The position numbers and the translations under genes are program-made. From Annona cherimola (lineage: Eukaryota > Streptophyta > Magnoliopsida > Magnoliales > Annonaceae): a stretch of 64,000 nt of DNA. Under the pieces are notes generated by a model. It ran no database searches and had not been told where the DNA came from. It saw nothing but the letters and a program-made list of their open reading frames with translations. The stretch lies in the NCBI GenBank assembly GCA_030490835.1, contig CM059972.1:59129563-59193562 (forward strand). The letters are read 5' to 3'. Positions 1 to 10,195 of the stretch are shown here, piece after piece. The first letter of the stretch is position 1. Every line of letters starts with the position of its first letter.

Positions 1-85
1 ATGAACATATAAATGCATTTGATTTTATGCAGATGCTAAGTGTATATGAAAATGGAAAGGTCATTGATCTTTCGAGATTATATAA

Positions 86-310
86 TTGATTATGTATGAT
101 ATGAATTATTTTATGACAAGAAATGATATTGATATGATTTTACATGTTGTTTTCTACAACATGCCTATCACCAGAGTAAGAGCTAAGGTGATCAAGGGAA
201 AGACAATTATGAATTATGAATCTATGAGTCAACAGGGAATAAGAGAAGCCGGTGGCATATCTAAGCGACAAGGGCAGAGAGGACAAGTAAGTCCAAAAAC
301 TCATCAATGA
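86..310 (+). pseudogene. G1 gag N-terminal module (Ty3/gypsy remnant)
   Basis: A 74-codon open stretch includes a basic segment, TRVRAKVIKGK, that matches the start of the better preserved gag at 44574 (TRAKARATRANKGK). It is the N-terminal part of the gag of a giant-LTR gypsy element on the + strand. The reading frame closes at 310 and the core domain follows in broken frames. The start codon is uncertain, because the conserved part begins near 165. Known: gag forms the virus-like particle in the cytoplasm. Inferred: this copy is dead. Confidence 0.6.
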
Positions 311-360
311 TGGGCAAGTATAAACCCTGAGTCAAGATTTAAAAGTATTGCTGGTATAGG

Positions 361-790
361 TAATAACTCCTACCTTAGTACCCAAATCTTTAAGGATTGA
401 TGATACTATGATAGAAGCAAATGGGAAGGTTACCAATGCCTTTCTAACTCAGCATCCACCTGAGTCCTTAAGTGAATTAGATCATATTTAGGCTAAGAAG
501 TGGATGACTGAAATCAAGAAGTTCTTTAAAGTTTTTCTATGTAGTGATGATCAGGAAGTTTTATGTATTACCCAATTGTTGATTTGGGAATGCTTATGAA
601 TGGTAGGAAACCCTAATGACTACTATGCCATAACCAAGGAAGGTAACATGGCAAATTTTGATGAAAGAATTTAATAAGAAATATCTTCCACTAGGACACC
701 AGGGTACAACTCATGTTGAGTTTGAACAAGAACAATCAGGGCAAGGACAACTTGACCCTAGAACTAAAGAACCTGGTGTAGGGAAAGAAA
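361..790 (+). pseudogene. G1 gag core domain, degenerate
   Basis: Translation with several stops and shifts gives KKWMTEIKKFFKVF followed by DDQEVLC. This aligns with QWITEIKKLFRISPYNDQQK in the gag at 44850-45452 of this window. That pattern is the retrotransposon gag (capsid) domain typical of Tekay/Del-like Ty3/gypsy elements. In-frame stops appear at the positions of an expected Glu/Gln and of the Trp-Trp pair. No intact ORF remains. Family-level identification is fairly safe, because the other copy gives an internal reference. Confidence 0.6.
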
Positions 791-929
791 GGAGTAAGAA
801 AGGCTAGCTCGACCAAAGCTAATCATAGCTACTAGTTGATACAAGTCTCTGCAAAATTATTGCAGATAAGTATAATAAACCATGTTGGGTTAGCATGGAT
901 GGAAGGAAAATAATGATGATGAGGGTGGT

Positions 930-1040
930 AATGTTAATGTTGATCCCCCTGCATGGTCCGACACTAGTACTATTACAGAGGAACCCATAGAAGTCTCGCC
1001 TAATAGGAGACATGATATAAGAAGGGGTCCCGATAGATGA
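930..1040 (+). pseudogene. G1 gag leader module (WSDTST-TEEP segment), displaced
   Basis: Translation gives AWSDTSTITEEPIEV, nearly identical to WSDTSTVTEEPTRVP at 44232-44280 in G2. In G2 this module lies upstream of the gag core. Here it lies between the core remnant and the zinc-knuckle remnant, so the module order differs. No function is known to me for this acidic segment. The bases from 1041 to 1538 hold nothing I can recognise beyond low-complexity ATG/TATG-rich sequence. Confidence 0.5.
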
Positions 1041-1538
1041 TGAATTTTTCTATGTTTCATGAATGAATATGTAAGTATAAATGTATGTATCAAGCATGGA
1101 TCATGATGCTATGGTTTGCTATAATGATTTGGCATGTACATAAGTGTGATCTATATAAATGTGCTATGCCATGATGTGTTAGAATTGAGTTTTCACGATG
1201 AAATGCTTGAATTATGTGAAAGGTGTTAATACATGAATGGCGGATTATGAATAGTTATGATAACATAACTATGTATGAGGTAAGTAACTATGAATGACTA
1301 TGAGTCCGGATATTCAACAATAATTGTGAAAGTCTATGGATGTTTATGTTGATGAATGATGGAATATGACATGATTAAGATTATGTGATCTGGTTATGTT
1401 AAATTAACCATAAGATCATGAGATGCATATGCTATGACCTAACCCTAACCATGAATGAAGGTTATGTGCTCTTGATATATTCAGAAAAAGCATCATAATA
1501 GATACAAGGTCAGAATAAGAAAGAACAAGGGAAAGAAA

Positions 1539-1982
1539 ATGGCTACAGAAGTTCCCAGCCAGCATGAGGTTGGAGACACTAGTAGACCAAAAAGGGGTAG
1601 ACCAGAAACAAATGGGCAAAACTTAAGGACTTGTCAAAGGCGAGAGAATTTAAGCCCAGAAAGAAATGTGGAAGAGGAAATGGGGACAGAAAAGAGTAAG
1701 AAAGGAGGAATGGAAAAAGGTAAAGGTACCTCTAAGAAGAAGAATTCTCTGTTATGCAAAAAGTGTCAAAAGCATCAACTAGGTAAATGTTTGAAACGAT
1801 CAAATAGATGCTATAAGTGTGAACATACAGGTCATGTAGCCAAAAAGTGAGGAATGAGAGAAAATAAAAAGATGATGAAAGGATAGGTATGATACCACAG
1901 AAGTTGGTATCAGATGCTATGTTTGTAATCAGGTAGGGCACATCGCCCCAAATTGTCAGAATAAGGCACAAACGTTGCAAGG
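1539..1982 (+). pseudogene. G1 gag nucleocapsid, zinc-knuckle remnant
   Basis: A 103-codon open stretch (1539-1850) is lysine-rich and ends in CYKCEHTGHVAKK followed by TGA. The TGA stands exactly where the last Cys of a CX2CX4HX4C knuckle belongs, so one base change closed the frame. A second knuckle, CYVCNQVGHIAPNC, is readable around 1910-1955 in another frame. These are the nucleic-acid-binding knuckles of a gypsy gag, matching 45600-45780. The tract is cut at 1982 by A1 and continues at 17447. Confidence 0.7.
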
Positions 1983-3616
1983 TGACGAGTTGCGTATATG
2001 TCTATTAAAATGCTTGCTTTTAATGCAAGTATATGTGCCGAATCAAGTAATAAAGGGTGAGTAGAGTATCGTTCCCACGAGCATTTGTTTAACTGAAATT
2101 ATTAATTAGTTTAATTGCTTTTGGTAGGTAGAAAATTCTAAGTTTTTGAATTTAAACTAAAGCTAACAACTGCAATAAGAAATCAAAATAGAGTTCACAG
2201 AATCACTGGAATACTAGAAACGGGTTTAACAATCAGGGATGACTAATGGATAGCTCGAAATCCTTGAATCTAAATTATATTGCATTGGTTCTTTTTCATT
2301 GGATTGTGCATAGATTTACTAGCCTAAGTTCAATAATCTTTATATATGTCTTCCAACACTATATAAAGCTAATTACACCCTATTCAATTGCTATGTTCCC
2401 ATGCCATTAAATAAAGAGAAATTGATAAGTTTATAACCTGTTTAGTGACTACACAAGGTTTAACGGTATATTCCTATCCATTAAACAACTCCCCTTAACA
2501 AAGAGAAAACCTATGCCCTACACATGGATCTAGTAGAGATTTTCCTTTTCCAAGGATAAATCAAGCAATTAAATCATCTTATAAGGTAGCTAATCTTATA
2601 AAAAGCAATAAACTACATGTATAAAGGTAAATCATACACAATCATACAGAAAAATCAAATATTCATTCCTAAATTTCAAAGAACTAATACAATATAATTA
2701 GATATCAATTTATCCTAACTATCCATCTAAAGGAAGTTTAGTTCAAAGACATGATCATAAAATCCTTTACATTCACTATTGTAGTATTCAGAAAAGCAGA
2801 GAAAGAAAAATAGAAAGATAAAGAGAAAACTGGTTTTTTCGGCAGTTTCCACCAACAGAGTCGAATCCTCTCTTCAATACGTGCTTTGATCACGTTTTCG
2901 TCTTTCTCTATCTGTGTAATCCCGTTCTAGTCTCTCTCTGGGTCATCTTTTCGCGCCAAACCCTTAGATCCTATTTATAAGTCGAGTTACGCAACACACA
3001 CACACAAAAATCTGCGCGTACGGATGTGTACTATGTGCTGGGTAACTTAGAGCCTTCCTGGAAACCCTACAAATTCATTACCTTGGCGCTTAGGCGCCAA
3101 CTCCCTGGATGTTTCATGACTTAAGAACTCTCTTGGAACACATATGATCATGCCTAGGCACCAACTCCCTGGAAGCTATTGTGTTTGCTGACCTCAAAAC
3201 CCTTCTGAAATTGACTGTATATTCATGAAGTGGCGCCTGGGCGCCCCTGGCTAGTGCCTAGGCGCCAACTCACTGGAAGTTGTTTATTTGTTAGATTGTG
3301 CTGGGGTTCTGGTAAGGGCACGTAGGGTAGCGCTTAGGCGCCATCCTCATGCCTTGTGACTTAGTCTCGACCTGCATTCCACTCGCCCGCATGCTTTTAT
3401 CTTGTCTATCCTTCCTACAAAAAATGAATAAAATAAATAAATGGTTTAAAAAGGCCTAATTTATGTTGAAAATGCATAAAAACTAAATAATGCTTCTAAA
3501 ATGCAAAGCAAATGAAAATTAAGATAAATGGATGCAAACTATGCTTGATCTCTTGGACTAACAGGCAAATATAGTTTGAAACGGGCCATGATAACTCGCA
3601 TTTTTACGAGTTATCA
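1983..3616 (-). repeat. A1 3' LTR
   Basis: On the + strand it begins TGACGAGTTGCG and ends GAGTTATCA; as an LTR on the minus strand it runs TG...CA. It repeats at 15790-17446. Its outermost 28 bases (3589-3616) form a hairpin with 10-bp perfect arms (TGATAACTCG and CGAGTTATCA). A TATAAATA box lies on the minus strand at 2972-2979. GGCGCC-type palindromes recur at 3080-3350. It is shorter than the 5' LTR partly because one GGCGCC unit of about 32 bases is missing. Confidence 0.9.
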
Positions 3617-3630
3617 CACCCCCAAACTTA
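3617..3630 (-). other. A1 polypurine tract (PPT1)
   Basis: The minus strand reads TAAGTTTGGGGGTG immediately before the 3' LTR. This is the usual polypurine primer for plus-strand synthesis in Athila/Tat elements. The same tract lies next to the A2 LTR at 47797-47810. Confidence 0.85.
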
Positions 3631-3667
3631 AATGTTGCTAGTCCTCGAGCAACACATGCCAACACAA

Positions 3668-3709
3668 TGAATAAATGAATGAATGAATGAATGAATGAAT
3701 GCATGAATG
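3668..3709. repeat. TGAA microsatellite
   Basis: A run of TGAA/ATGA tetranucleotides with few interruptions. A shorter run sits at the matching place in A2 (about 47846-47867). Confidence 0.85.
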
Positions 3710-4651
3710 AGTGCGGACACTGTCAACTCCGTTTGCTTCCCGTTATGCTTTGATCAATCCATTTATTTGTTCAACAAGGTGAAGAAAAAAATCTAAACTT
3801 GAAAAATCATCCATTGCACCAAACAGGGCATGCACTTTCATTCTTAAACTAAGTTACATGTGGGTGACAAAATTTCCTAATACATGATCGTAATTCAACA
3901 TGTTAATCTTCCACTTGATCAGAAAACTGGTTAGAAAATCAATGAAAGCAAGCAAACCAAGGTTTAAGCTGAACTAGCTGGTTACAGAAAATAGTAATAA
4001 TTCACTGGATTCAAAATTTGCCAACTATACATTCTTTCCCTCCCAAAACTTATTGCAAAATTCTCCTCACCATATTTCAGAATATCTGAAAATCTTTATT
4101 TTTCTTTTTTTTTGGCTCCCCTCACCATATTTTAGGGTATCTGGGGAGAATTTTAATTTTAAAGTGTTATTACTGTGATTTTCCTTTGGTTTTTTACGCG
4201 AACCATGCCATTTGTTGATGCCAAGTCCTGATTACTCAGCTCAGGTCAATCACCTCCTTTTTATTGTGTCTTGTTTTGTTAGGGGTACTGAACATGCCTG
4301 TGTAATTTCTGTGAAATATTACCATTTCTGAACCCATTAAAGTACTTGGTCAGCATTTATTTAATTCAGTTCTCATCATCTCAGTCTGGAAGATTAACAT
4401 ATAATTGAATTAGAACAATGTATTATGAAATCCTTTTAATTCTTTCACATGTCAATTGTAATTTGCTTTCATACTTGGTCCTTAATCTGAATTGCCCATT
4501 TTTCATGAATTCAATTTCAAGTCCACATTAATCACAACCTTGTACATTTTCAATAAGATAGATCGAATAAAGATAACTTTCATTAGCTGGAATTGACATA
4601 ATATGCAATGTAAACAAAATATGAAAAACTAACCTATGGTTAAGAATTATA

Positions 4652-4666
4652 CACCCCCCAAACTTA
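4652..4666 (-). other. A1 second PPT-like tract (PPT2)
   Basis: The minus strand reads TTAAGTTTGGGGGGTG, nearly the same as the LTR-adjacent PPT. It is preceded by GAGGACAATGCAT, which resembles the GAGGACTAGCAACA that precedes PPT1. Inferred: a duplicated priming module about 1 kb inside the element. Confidence 0.55.
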
Positions 4667-4776
4667 AGAGATGCATTGTCCTCAATGTATGATGACCTAG
4701 AATGAGCTAATAAAGAAAATACAAAATAAAGCAAAAATAAAATAAAAAGAATAAAAATGGAAGGACTGGGACTCCC

Positions 4777-5880
4777 TCAAGAATTAGACTTGGTGGCGTC
4801 CTCGTCTTCACTGTCGGTGGGCTGGGGTTGGGATGGCTGCCCGAAGCAAGCACGGAACTCTGGGGGCATCGACGAGAAAGGCGTGAGAGTTGAGGTGTCA
4901 ATATGGCGGTCCTCCATCAGCCGTCGGAAGTGGGCCTCCATCGCCTTATTGAACTGTTGCAAAAACCTGGCCTGAGCCGCCATCGGGTTCTCCAGGTTGG
5001 TCAGTCGCTCACTGGTAGTTAGCAGTGCAGAGGAGGGCCCCGCTGATGGAGCTGCTCTGGGGCGCGTGGTGGCGGTGCGGACCCGGGGTTGGGTGTGGTA
5101 GGAGAGGTCGTCGATGATCACCTGACAGTTCAGGACCTCCTCCGTCTGCTCCCATCTGACTCCGGCCCGCTTGCAGAGCCCGGTGATGAGTGATGGGAAG
5201 TAGTAACTGCCCCGGGGTGCGGTCGCGCAGGCACAGATCTGGTTGTAGATTAGCCTGCCCACGTCGATCGACATGCCGCTGTAGATGGCATGAAGAAGTA
5301 GTGCCCTGTCCATCGTCACCTCGCTGACGTGGGTCGACCGCATCATCCGGGCTGAGATAAAATGAAATATCATCCTCCCATGGTACATCATCTCGCTCCT
5401 CTTGAAGGAGGTAAGCTGCCCGCCCGTCGACTTCCAGACCGGTGGCCTCTCGCAAAATCGCCTGGTGATAGAGCTGACGTATCGATCTTCTCCTGCCAGG
5501 AATGCCTCGTATTCATCCGGGTGATCTAAAGAAGCCAACCAGTAATATGAGTTTATCGCTTCAGCATGGAATGAGATGATCTTACCCCAAACTTTCACTC
5601 GCCCCTGCTCATGCTCCACTAAATTCGCATAAAATTCCTTCACCACCGGTGTGATAGCAGGCTGGGGCTGTGCCACAAACTTCTGCCAGCCCCGGGTATT
5701 CAGGTTGAGGAGTGGAGCGTCGGAGAATTCATCTATCTTGATTCTCCTCTTCGGAATCAGGCGCCTCTTCTGGAACGAGTTTGTGTATCGCTTGAAGGCC
5801 TGAGCGGACATGAACTTGTTGGCCTCAAATTCTTCTGGGTCTTGAACTTTTTTCCTCTTGGCCAATGATGATGAAGCCAT
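4777..5880 (-). CDS. Plant transposon protein-domain ORF of A1 (367 aa), intact
   Basis: An uninterrupted ORF of 367 codons starting MASSSLAKRKKVQDPEEF. Residues about 80-215 match what I know as the putative plant transposon protein domain, usual in the extra ORF of Athila/Tat-type elements: FYANL, then GKIISFHAEAINSYY, then MRSTHVSEVTMDRALLLHAI, SIDVGRLIY, and YFPSLITGLCKRAG. The last 70 residues hold a probable short helix (residues about 300-335) and an acidic tail, TDSEDEDATKSNS. There is no obvious signal peptide or membrane segment, so I would not call it an envelope protein. It sits between the pol remnant and the 3' LTR, in the sense of the element. Biochemical role unknown. The ATG at 5880 is the first in frame and the product length is normal for this kind of ORF. 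It is the only long intact frame in the window; A2 keeps only its last 75 or so codons (48963-49200). Confidence 0.75.
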   Translation of the reverse strand: MASSSLAKRKKVQDPEEFEANKFMSAQAFKRYTNSFQKRRLIPKRRIKIDEFSDAPLLNLNTRGWQKFVAQPQPAITPVVKEFYANLVEHEQGRVKVWGKIISFHAEAINSYYWLASLDHPDEYEAFLAGEDRYVSSITRRFCERPPVWKSTGGQLTSFKRSEMMYHGRMIFHFISARMMRSTHVSEVTMDRALLLHAIYSGMSIDVGRLIYNQICACATAPRGSYYFPSLITGLCKRAGVRWEQTEEVLNCQVIIDDLSYHTQPRVRTATTRPRAAPSAGPSSALLTTSERLTNLENPMAAQARFLQQFNKAMEAHFRRLMEDRHIDTSTLTPFSSMPPEFRACFGQPSQPQPTDSEDEDATKSNS

Positions 5881-6764
5881 GTCTCAAACAATCCTTGCAA
5901 GTAACAATCAAAAGCAAACCACAAGCCAATCTCCACAAAAACAGTCACCAAGCCACACCAAGCAATCCACACAAATCCGCCGACCAATCCACACAAATCG
6001 ACCAATCCAATCCAATTCTCCACTCAAACAATCACCAAGCCACTTCAAAGCAAGAAAAATGCACCAAAGATGGAGATATTTTACCTACAGAAGTTTGCCA
6101 CTTGAAAAATTTTACCCTTAAGCTGTTTCTGAATTGGCGCCGGGGCGCGGGGGTAGCGGTGCCTAGGCGCCGATCTGCTGACAGCGGGTTTCGGCACCGG
6201 TTGGAGAAGATGATGGTGGAATGGCTCAAAATAGAGCCCAAATGAAGGGGAAAATGATGGGAAACCAAATGTAGGTGTAGGGCTTAGGATTTGGTGATGA
6301 AAAAACGGATTTTTGGGTGGATTTGAGTGGATCTAAGCAAAGGAGAAAAAGAAAGAAAATGGAATGGATGGATGATTTGTTGATGAAATGGGGTTGGTTT
6401 TGAGTTGAAATGGCTTGGAATCAAAGGCAAGATCAAGAGCAATGAGAAAAAGGAGGTTTTTCGGCATCGGGGCGTGAGGGTTAGTGTTTAAGCCCTAACC
6501 CATGCTTTATAAAGCGTCCGGGTCGCGCTGTCCATGACCCGGCGCCGGGGTGCCAGTTCATGCTTTGTGTTCTTCGGGATCTTCATCACGGCGCCAGAGC
6601 GCTCCCATTCGGCGCCTAGGCGCCGATGTTCTTCAGTAAATTTTTGAATTTTTTTTTTCCAGCTACTTCCAAGCATGATCTTTAGGAAATTATGCTTCAA
6701 GTCATTTTCCTAAAAATAAAAATCAAAACAAAAATAAAAACACAAATCAAAATGAAAATGAGAA
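5881..6764 (-). other. A1 leader between pol remnant and the 367-codon ORF
   Basis: No credible coding sequence. GGCGCC-centred palindromes occur at about 6134-6175 and 6541-6625 (for example GGCGCCTAGGCGCC), the same motif as in the LTRs. Just upstream of the ORF the + strand is rich in CCAATCCACACAA-like short repeats (5905-6020). Confidence 0.6.
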
Positions 6765-6926
6765 TGGGTTGTCTCCCATTCAGCGCTAAGTTTAACGTCT
6801 TTAGCCCGACGTTCCCGCTGTTTAATCTTCCTTCAATTTCACTACCTTGAACTCCTTGCCATTTGGACTGCAACATTGAGGCTCAGATCTGATCTTAGCC
6901 CCTTCAAGTGGATCAATTAGTCTCTT
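6765..6926 (-). pseudogene. A1 pol 3'-end remnant (integrase C-terminus and post-pol motif)
   Basis: Minus-strand translation gives SPNGKEFKVVKLKED then a stop at 6822-6824. This resembles the NGxxFKVNGxRLK end of plant gypsy integrases. After the stop comes a conserved stretch reading LNLALNGRQP, similar to the LLGRQP-type motif often found just after Athila/Tat pol. A2 has the same stretch (about 50150-50300). The RT, RNase H and integrase core that should separate this from the protease are missing. The identification is by resemblance only. Confidence 0.5.
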
Positions 6927-7112
6927 ATAAAGACTATACAGACATTTTTCAGGATTTTGAATTGATAATGGCTCCAGGGTTTTGCATTTGTCCATTGAGT
7001 CATGCCGAGTCTAACTTTTTGGCAGGTGGAATAGAGGCATTTGGATATGATAATGTTCAGTTTTCTCAACTGTATCCCCTTCTATTCCGTCATTGGCTAT
7101 TTCTTCTATTTC

Positions 7113-7935
7113 CTAACTTTCTATAGGCTCGGCCACTGTTTCAAACATGATATGATGAGCAACTCGTTCTTTTATACAAGCAGTTAACTCGCAGTCCTTA
7201 AATGTAGTTTCCTTTGGGTCCTCCTCAATACCAATCGAAGAAAATTCTTGAACCTTTGAATTGCCCATATCAATCATTAAGCAATCCTTTGAATCATTTG
7301 GATGGTGCATTGCCTTGAGCACATTGAACACGACTTTTTTATTTTGCACTTGCATGGTTAATTCTCCGGCTCGTACATTAATTATTGCATTGCCCGTTGC
7401 AAGGAAAGGCCAGCCTAGAATGATTGGAACATCCCGGTCTTCTTCATAATCCAAGATAATGAAATCTGCAGGAAATATGAACTTGTCCACCTTGACAAGA
7501 ACATCCTCAATAATGCCTTCTGGATATGTCATAGACTGGTCCGCCAGTTGCAGCATAACTATCGTAGGTCGAGCTTCCCCGATGCCCAACTTTCTGAAAA
7601 TTGACTTGGGCATGAGATTAATGCTGGTTCCCAAGTCGCATAGGGCTCTCCCGAAATATTGGTTTCCGATTGTGCACGGGATAGTGAAACTCTCTGGATC
7701 TTTGAGCTTAGGAGGCAGCTTCTTCTGCACCATAGAACTGGTTTTCTCTATTAACCCCACCGTTTCAAATTCCGTCAACCGCCTTTTCTTTGATAGCACG
7801 TCTTTCATGAATTTGGCGTAGCTCGGCATCTGTTTCAAGGCTTCGATGAGAGGTATGTTGATATGTAGCTGCTTCAATACTGCTAAAAATTTCTTGAACT
7901 GGCCCTCCTTTTTATTCTTTGCGAATCTTCAAGGA
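7113..7935 (-). pseudogene. A1 retropepsin (aspartic protease) region
   Basis: The frame is open on the minus strand from about 7935, just after an in-frame stop, down to 7113. It reads HINIPLIEALKQMPSYAKF, then the active-site region ALCDLGTSINLMP, then LADQSMTYPEGIIEDVLVKV, PADFIILDYEED, and the flap/C-terminal part IILGWPFLATGNAIINV. This is the Athila/Tat gag-linked retropepsin, which would cut the Gag-Pol polyprotein inside particles. The catalytic Asp (CDLGT) is present. The frame then runs directly into pol-end sequence instead of RT. It has no start of its own; it would be made as part of Gag-Pol, and the upstream stop prevents that. Confidence 0.75.
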
Positions 7936-9506
7936 AATGGAGGAGGCGGCCTCTGATTTGTGGCAAATTCAGCTTCCGGTTGCTTTTGGGTAGTGTATGG
8001 CTCCTCTACCTCCTATGACTGCTGAACAAGAGGACTAGTGGGTTTAGTTACTGCTTCTGGTGGAATTGCATTGGGTAACTGCTTTCCACTACATAATGTG
8101 ACTGCTTGAACCTGTTCTTTGCCTTTTCCTTTCGGATTTTGCTCTATATCGCTCGACAAAGAACCTTGAGGTCAGTTACTTAGAGCTAAGGCCAGTTGGC
8201 CTATCTGTGCTTCCAAGTTCTTGTTCATCTTGATCTGGGATTACATGAATTGCATAAAGAGGTTTTCCATATCAGATTTCTTTTCTTCTCACGGTGGTGG
8301 GTTGAATTGAGCTAGTCTTGCTGGTTGTTGTTGCAGTGGTTGCTGCGAGAATCTAGGCGGCTAATTCGGCCTCGTCTGGTTGTTCCATGAGAAATTAGGA
8401 TGATTTCTCTAGCCTAGGTTGTAGTTGTTCGCATACGGATTTGCTAGGTTTCTCTAGAAATTTCCTACGTAATTAATGGACTCTGGATTAGAGACACATT
8501 CATCACTAGGATGGCCGAACTCGCCACACCACGTGCAAATATCTGCTGCTGATGGCTGCTGTGGTGTAGGCGCCCCTACCGCACTAACGTTGGCTGGCTT
8601 GGATAGATTCTGAATATGCCTGCATAGAGCGTCGATGTGGGCCTTTGTCAATGAAACTGCGTCCAATTGAAGTAGACCCCCATTTCGGCTTCTGCCAGAT
8701 GGCAGCTGGTAGGTATTGGACGCCATGTTTTCAAGAAGGGCGTATGATTCTCAGTAGCTTGTCCTCAGCAGAGAACCGTTTGACAATGAATCCACCATGT
8801 GACGGGTGGAATCCTGGAGACCATTATAGAAAATTTGGATTTGAACCCACGGCTGAATTCCATGATGCAGGCACTTCCAGAGAAGGTCTTTGAAATGATC
8901 CCAAGCCTCTGACAGGGTCTCTTCTCCATGTTGTTTGAATGAGACTATATCCATCCTCAGCTTGGCTAACTTGGCAGGCAGGAAATATTTCTCCAGGAAT
9001 TTATGAGCTAAGTCGCTCCATGTGTTGATACAGTTCGGGGGCAGAGAATCCAGCCATTCTGAAGCTCTATCTCTCAATGAAAATGGAAAAGTCCATAGCC
9101 GCATAGCCTCGTCGGAGACTCTGTTCTGCTTGAACGTGTTCATAATCTATAGAAAATTCTGCAGATGACGGTGTGGATCTTCAGAAGACAATCCCCCAAA
9201 CTGCCCAATGGACTGGAGCATCTGAAAAATCACCGGTTTGATGTCAAAGTTGTTGGTGTCGATAGGAGGAGGTGTGATGCTAGTTTGAACTGCATTCTAG
9301 CCCAGTGTAATGAGATCCCAAATGGGTTGGTCCAAATCATCTTGAAGTGGATGAATTGAAACCTTAATCCTTTGGTTCCCGTATTGGTTTGCGTGAACGT
9401 TCTCGTCTTGATTCTCGATGCACTCCATATTATATTGTTGGCTCCTAGCTTCCCTGCTCTTATGATGCCTTCTCAAATAAGTTCTTTCGGGTTCAGGATC
9501 AAAAGG
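7936..9506 (-). pseudogene. A1 gag (Athila/Tat type), stops in frame
   Basis: From upstream to downstream on the minus strand: PFDPEPERTYLRRHH near the solo-LTR junction; a capsid core MRLWTFPFSLRDRASEWLDSL followed by HKFLEKYFLPAKLAKLRMDI and FKDLLWKCLHHGIQPW (8751-9143); then MASNTYQLPSGR and one zinc knuckle, CTWCGEFGHPSDEC (8454-8726), and a Gln/Pro-rich linker. The core is the standard Athila/Tat gag. At least four in-frame stops interrupt it, near 9297, 9144, 8751 and 8454. The first 14 or so codons lie beyond the solo LTR at 15585-15625. Confidence 0.8.
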
Positions 9507-10195
9507 TGTAACGCCTCGAAACCGAGACGTCACTTCCTTACCTCAAGACCCTATCAATTGGTAAATGTGAATCAGGATTGTTGCGTTGATCACGCGGCGG
9601 GTTCTTAATTGGAATACATCCAAATTTTTTTTCGTTTATTCATCTGTCATCATTCATAACTTGATATGACAATCATCACACATTTTGACATTTTACTGTA
9701 ATAAAATTCATCATTTTCATTCATATCATCTTTTCATGCCTGTCATCATACAATCAATCATTGTACACATCATATTTGCATACATTCAGTCATTGATTCA
9801 CATGGAACTTAGAATTCTAAGTTCGGATATACATAAACACATAGCATCTTTACATGCCTTTCTACAGTGAAAGATTCCTTGACTTAAGCATCACATTTTA
9901 TATCCATACATTCATACATTCAATCTTTGAATCATATAGAACTTAAAATTCTAATTAAGTTCACATACACATTAGCTTACCTTAGCATATTCATGCTTTT
10001 CCATTCCTCATAGCCTTTATGGCTATCATCACGTACCTTTCTTCACGTCTTAGTTTCGCAACCTTCTGAGTTTCCCTGGTACCTATCTAAGGGTTGGAAA
10101 AACAAAATGTGAGTGACAAATCAGTAAGCAAACATTTTATCTTTAGGGCAAGGCTTCCTTGAAAACCTTTTTCATAAACATCGGAAATACCTTTT

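Larger units (their letters stand above)
3631..4776 (-). other. A1 3' untranslated region
   Basis: No ORF of note. It holds a TGAA microsatellite (3668-3709), a twice-used CACCATATTT(C/T)AG segment (about 4068-4090 and 4122-4150), and a second PPT-like tract at 4652-4666. The equivalent region of A2 (47811-48962) has the same components in the same order, so this is a conserved family UTR. Confidence 0.7.

Noticed and set aside
1439..1450. Telomere-like CTAACCCTAACC
   Set aside because: Less than two units of the plant telomere repeat; chance in this sequence context.
5009..5455. A 148-codon minus-strand ORF with many His and Arg residues
   Set aside because: A shadow of the real 367-codon ORF in another frame.
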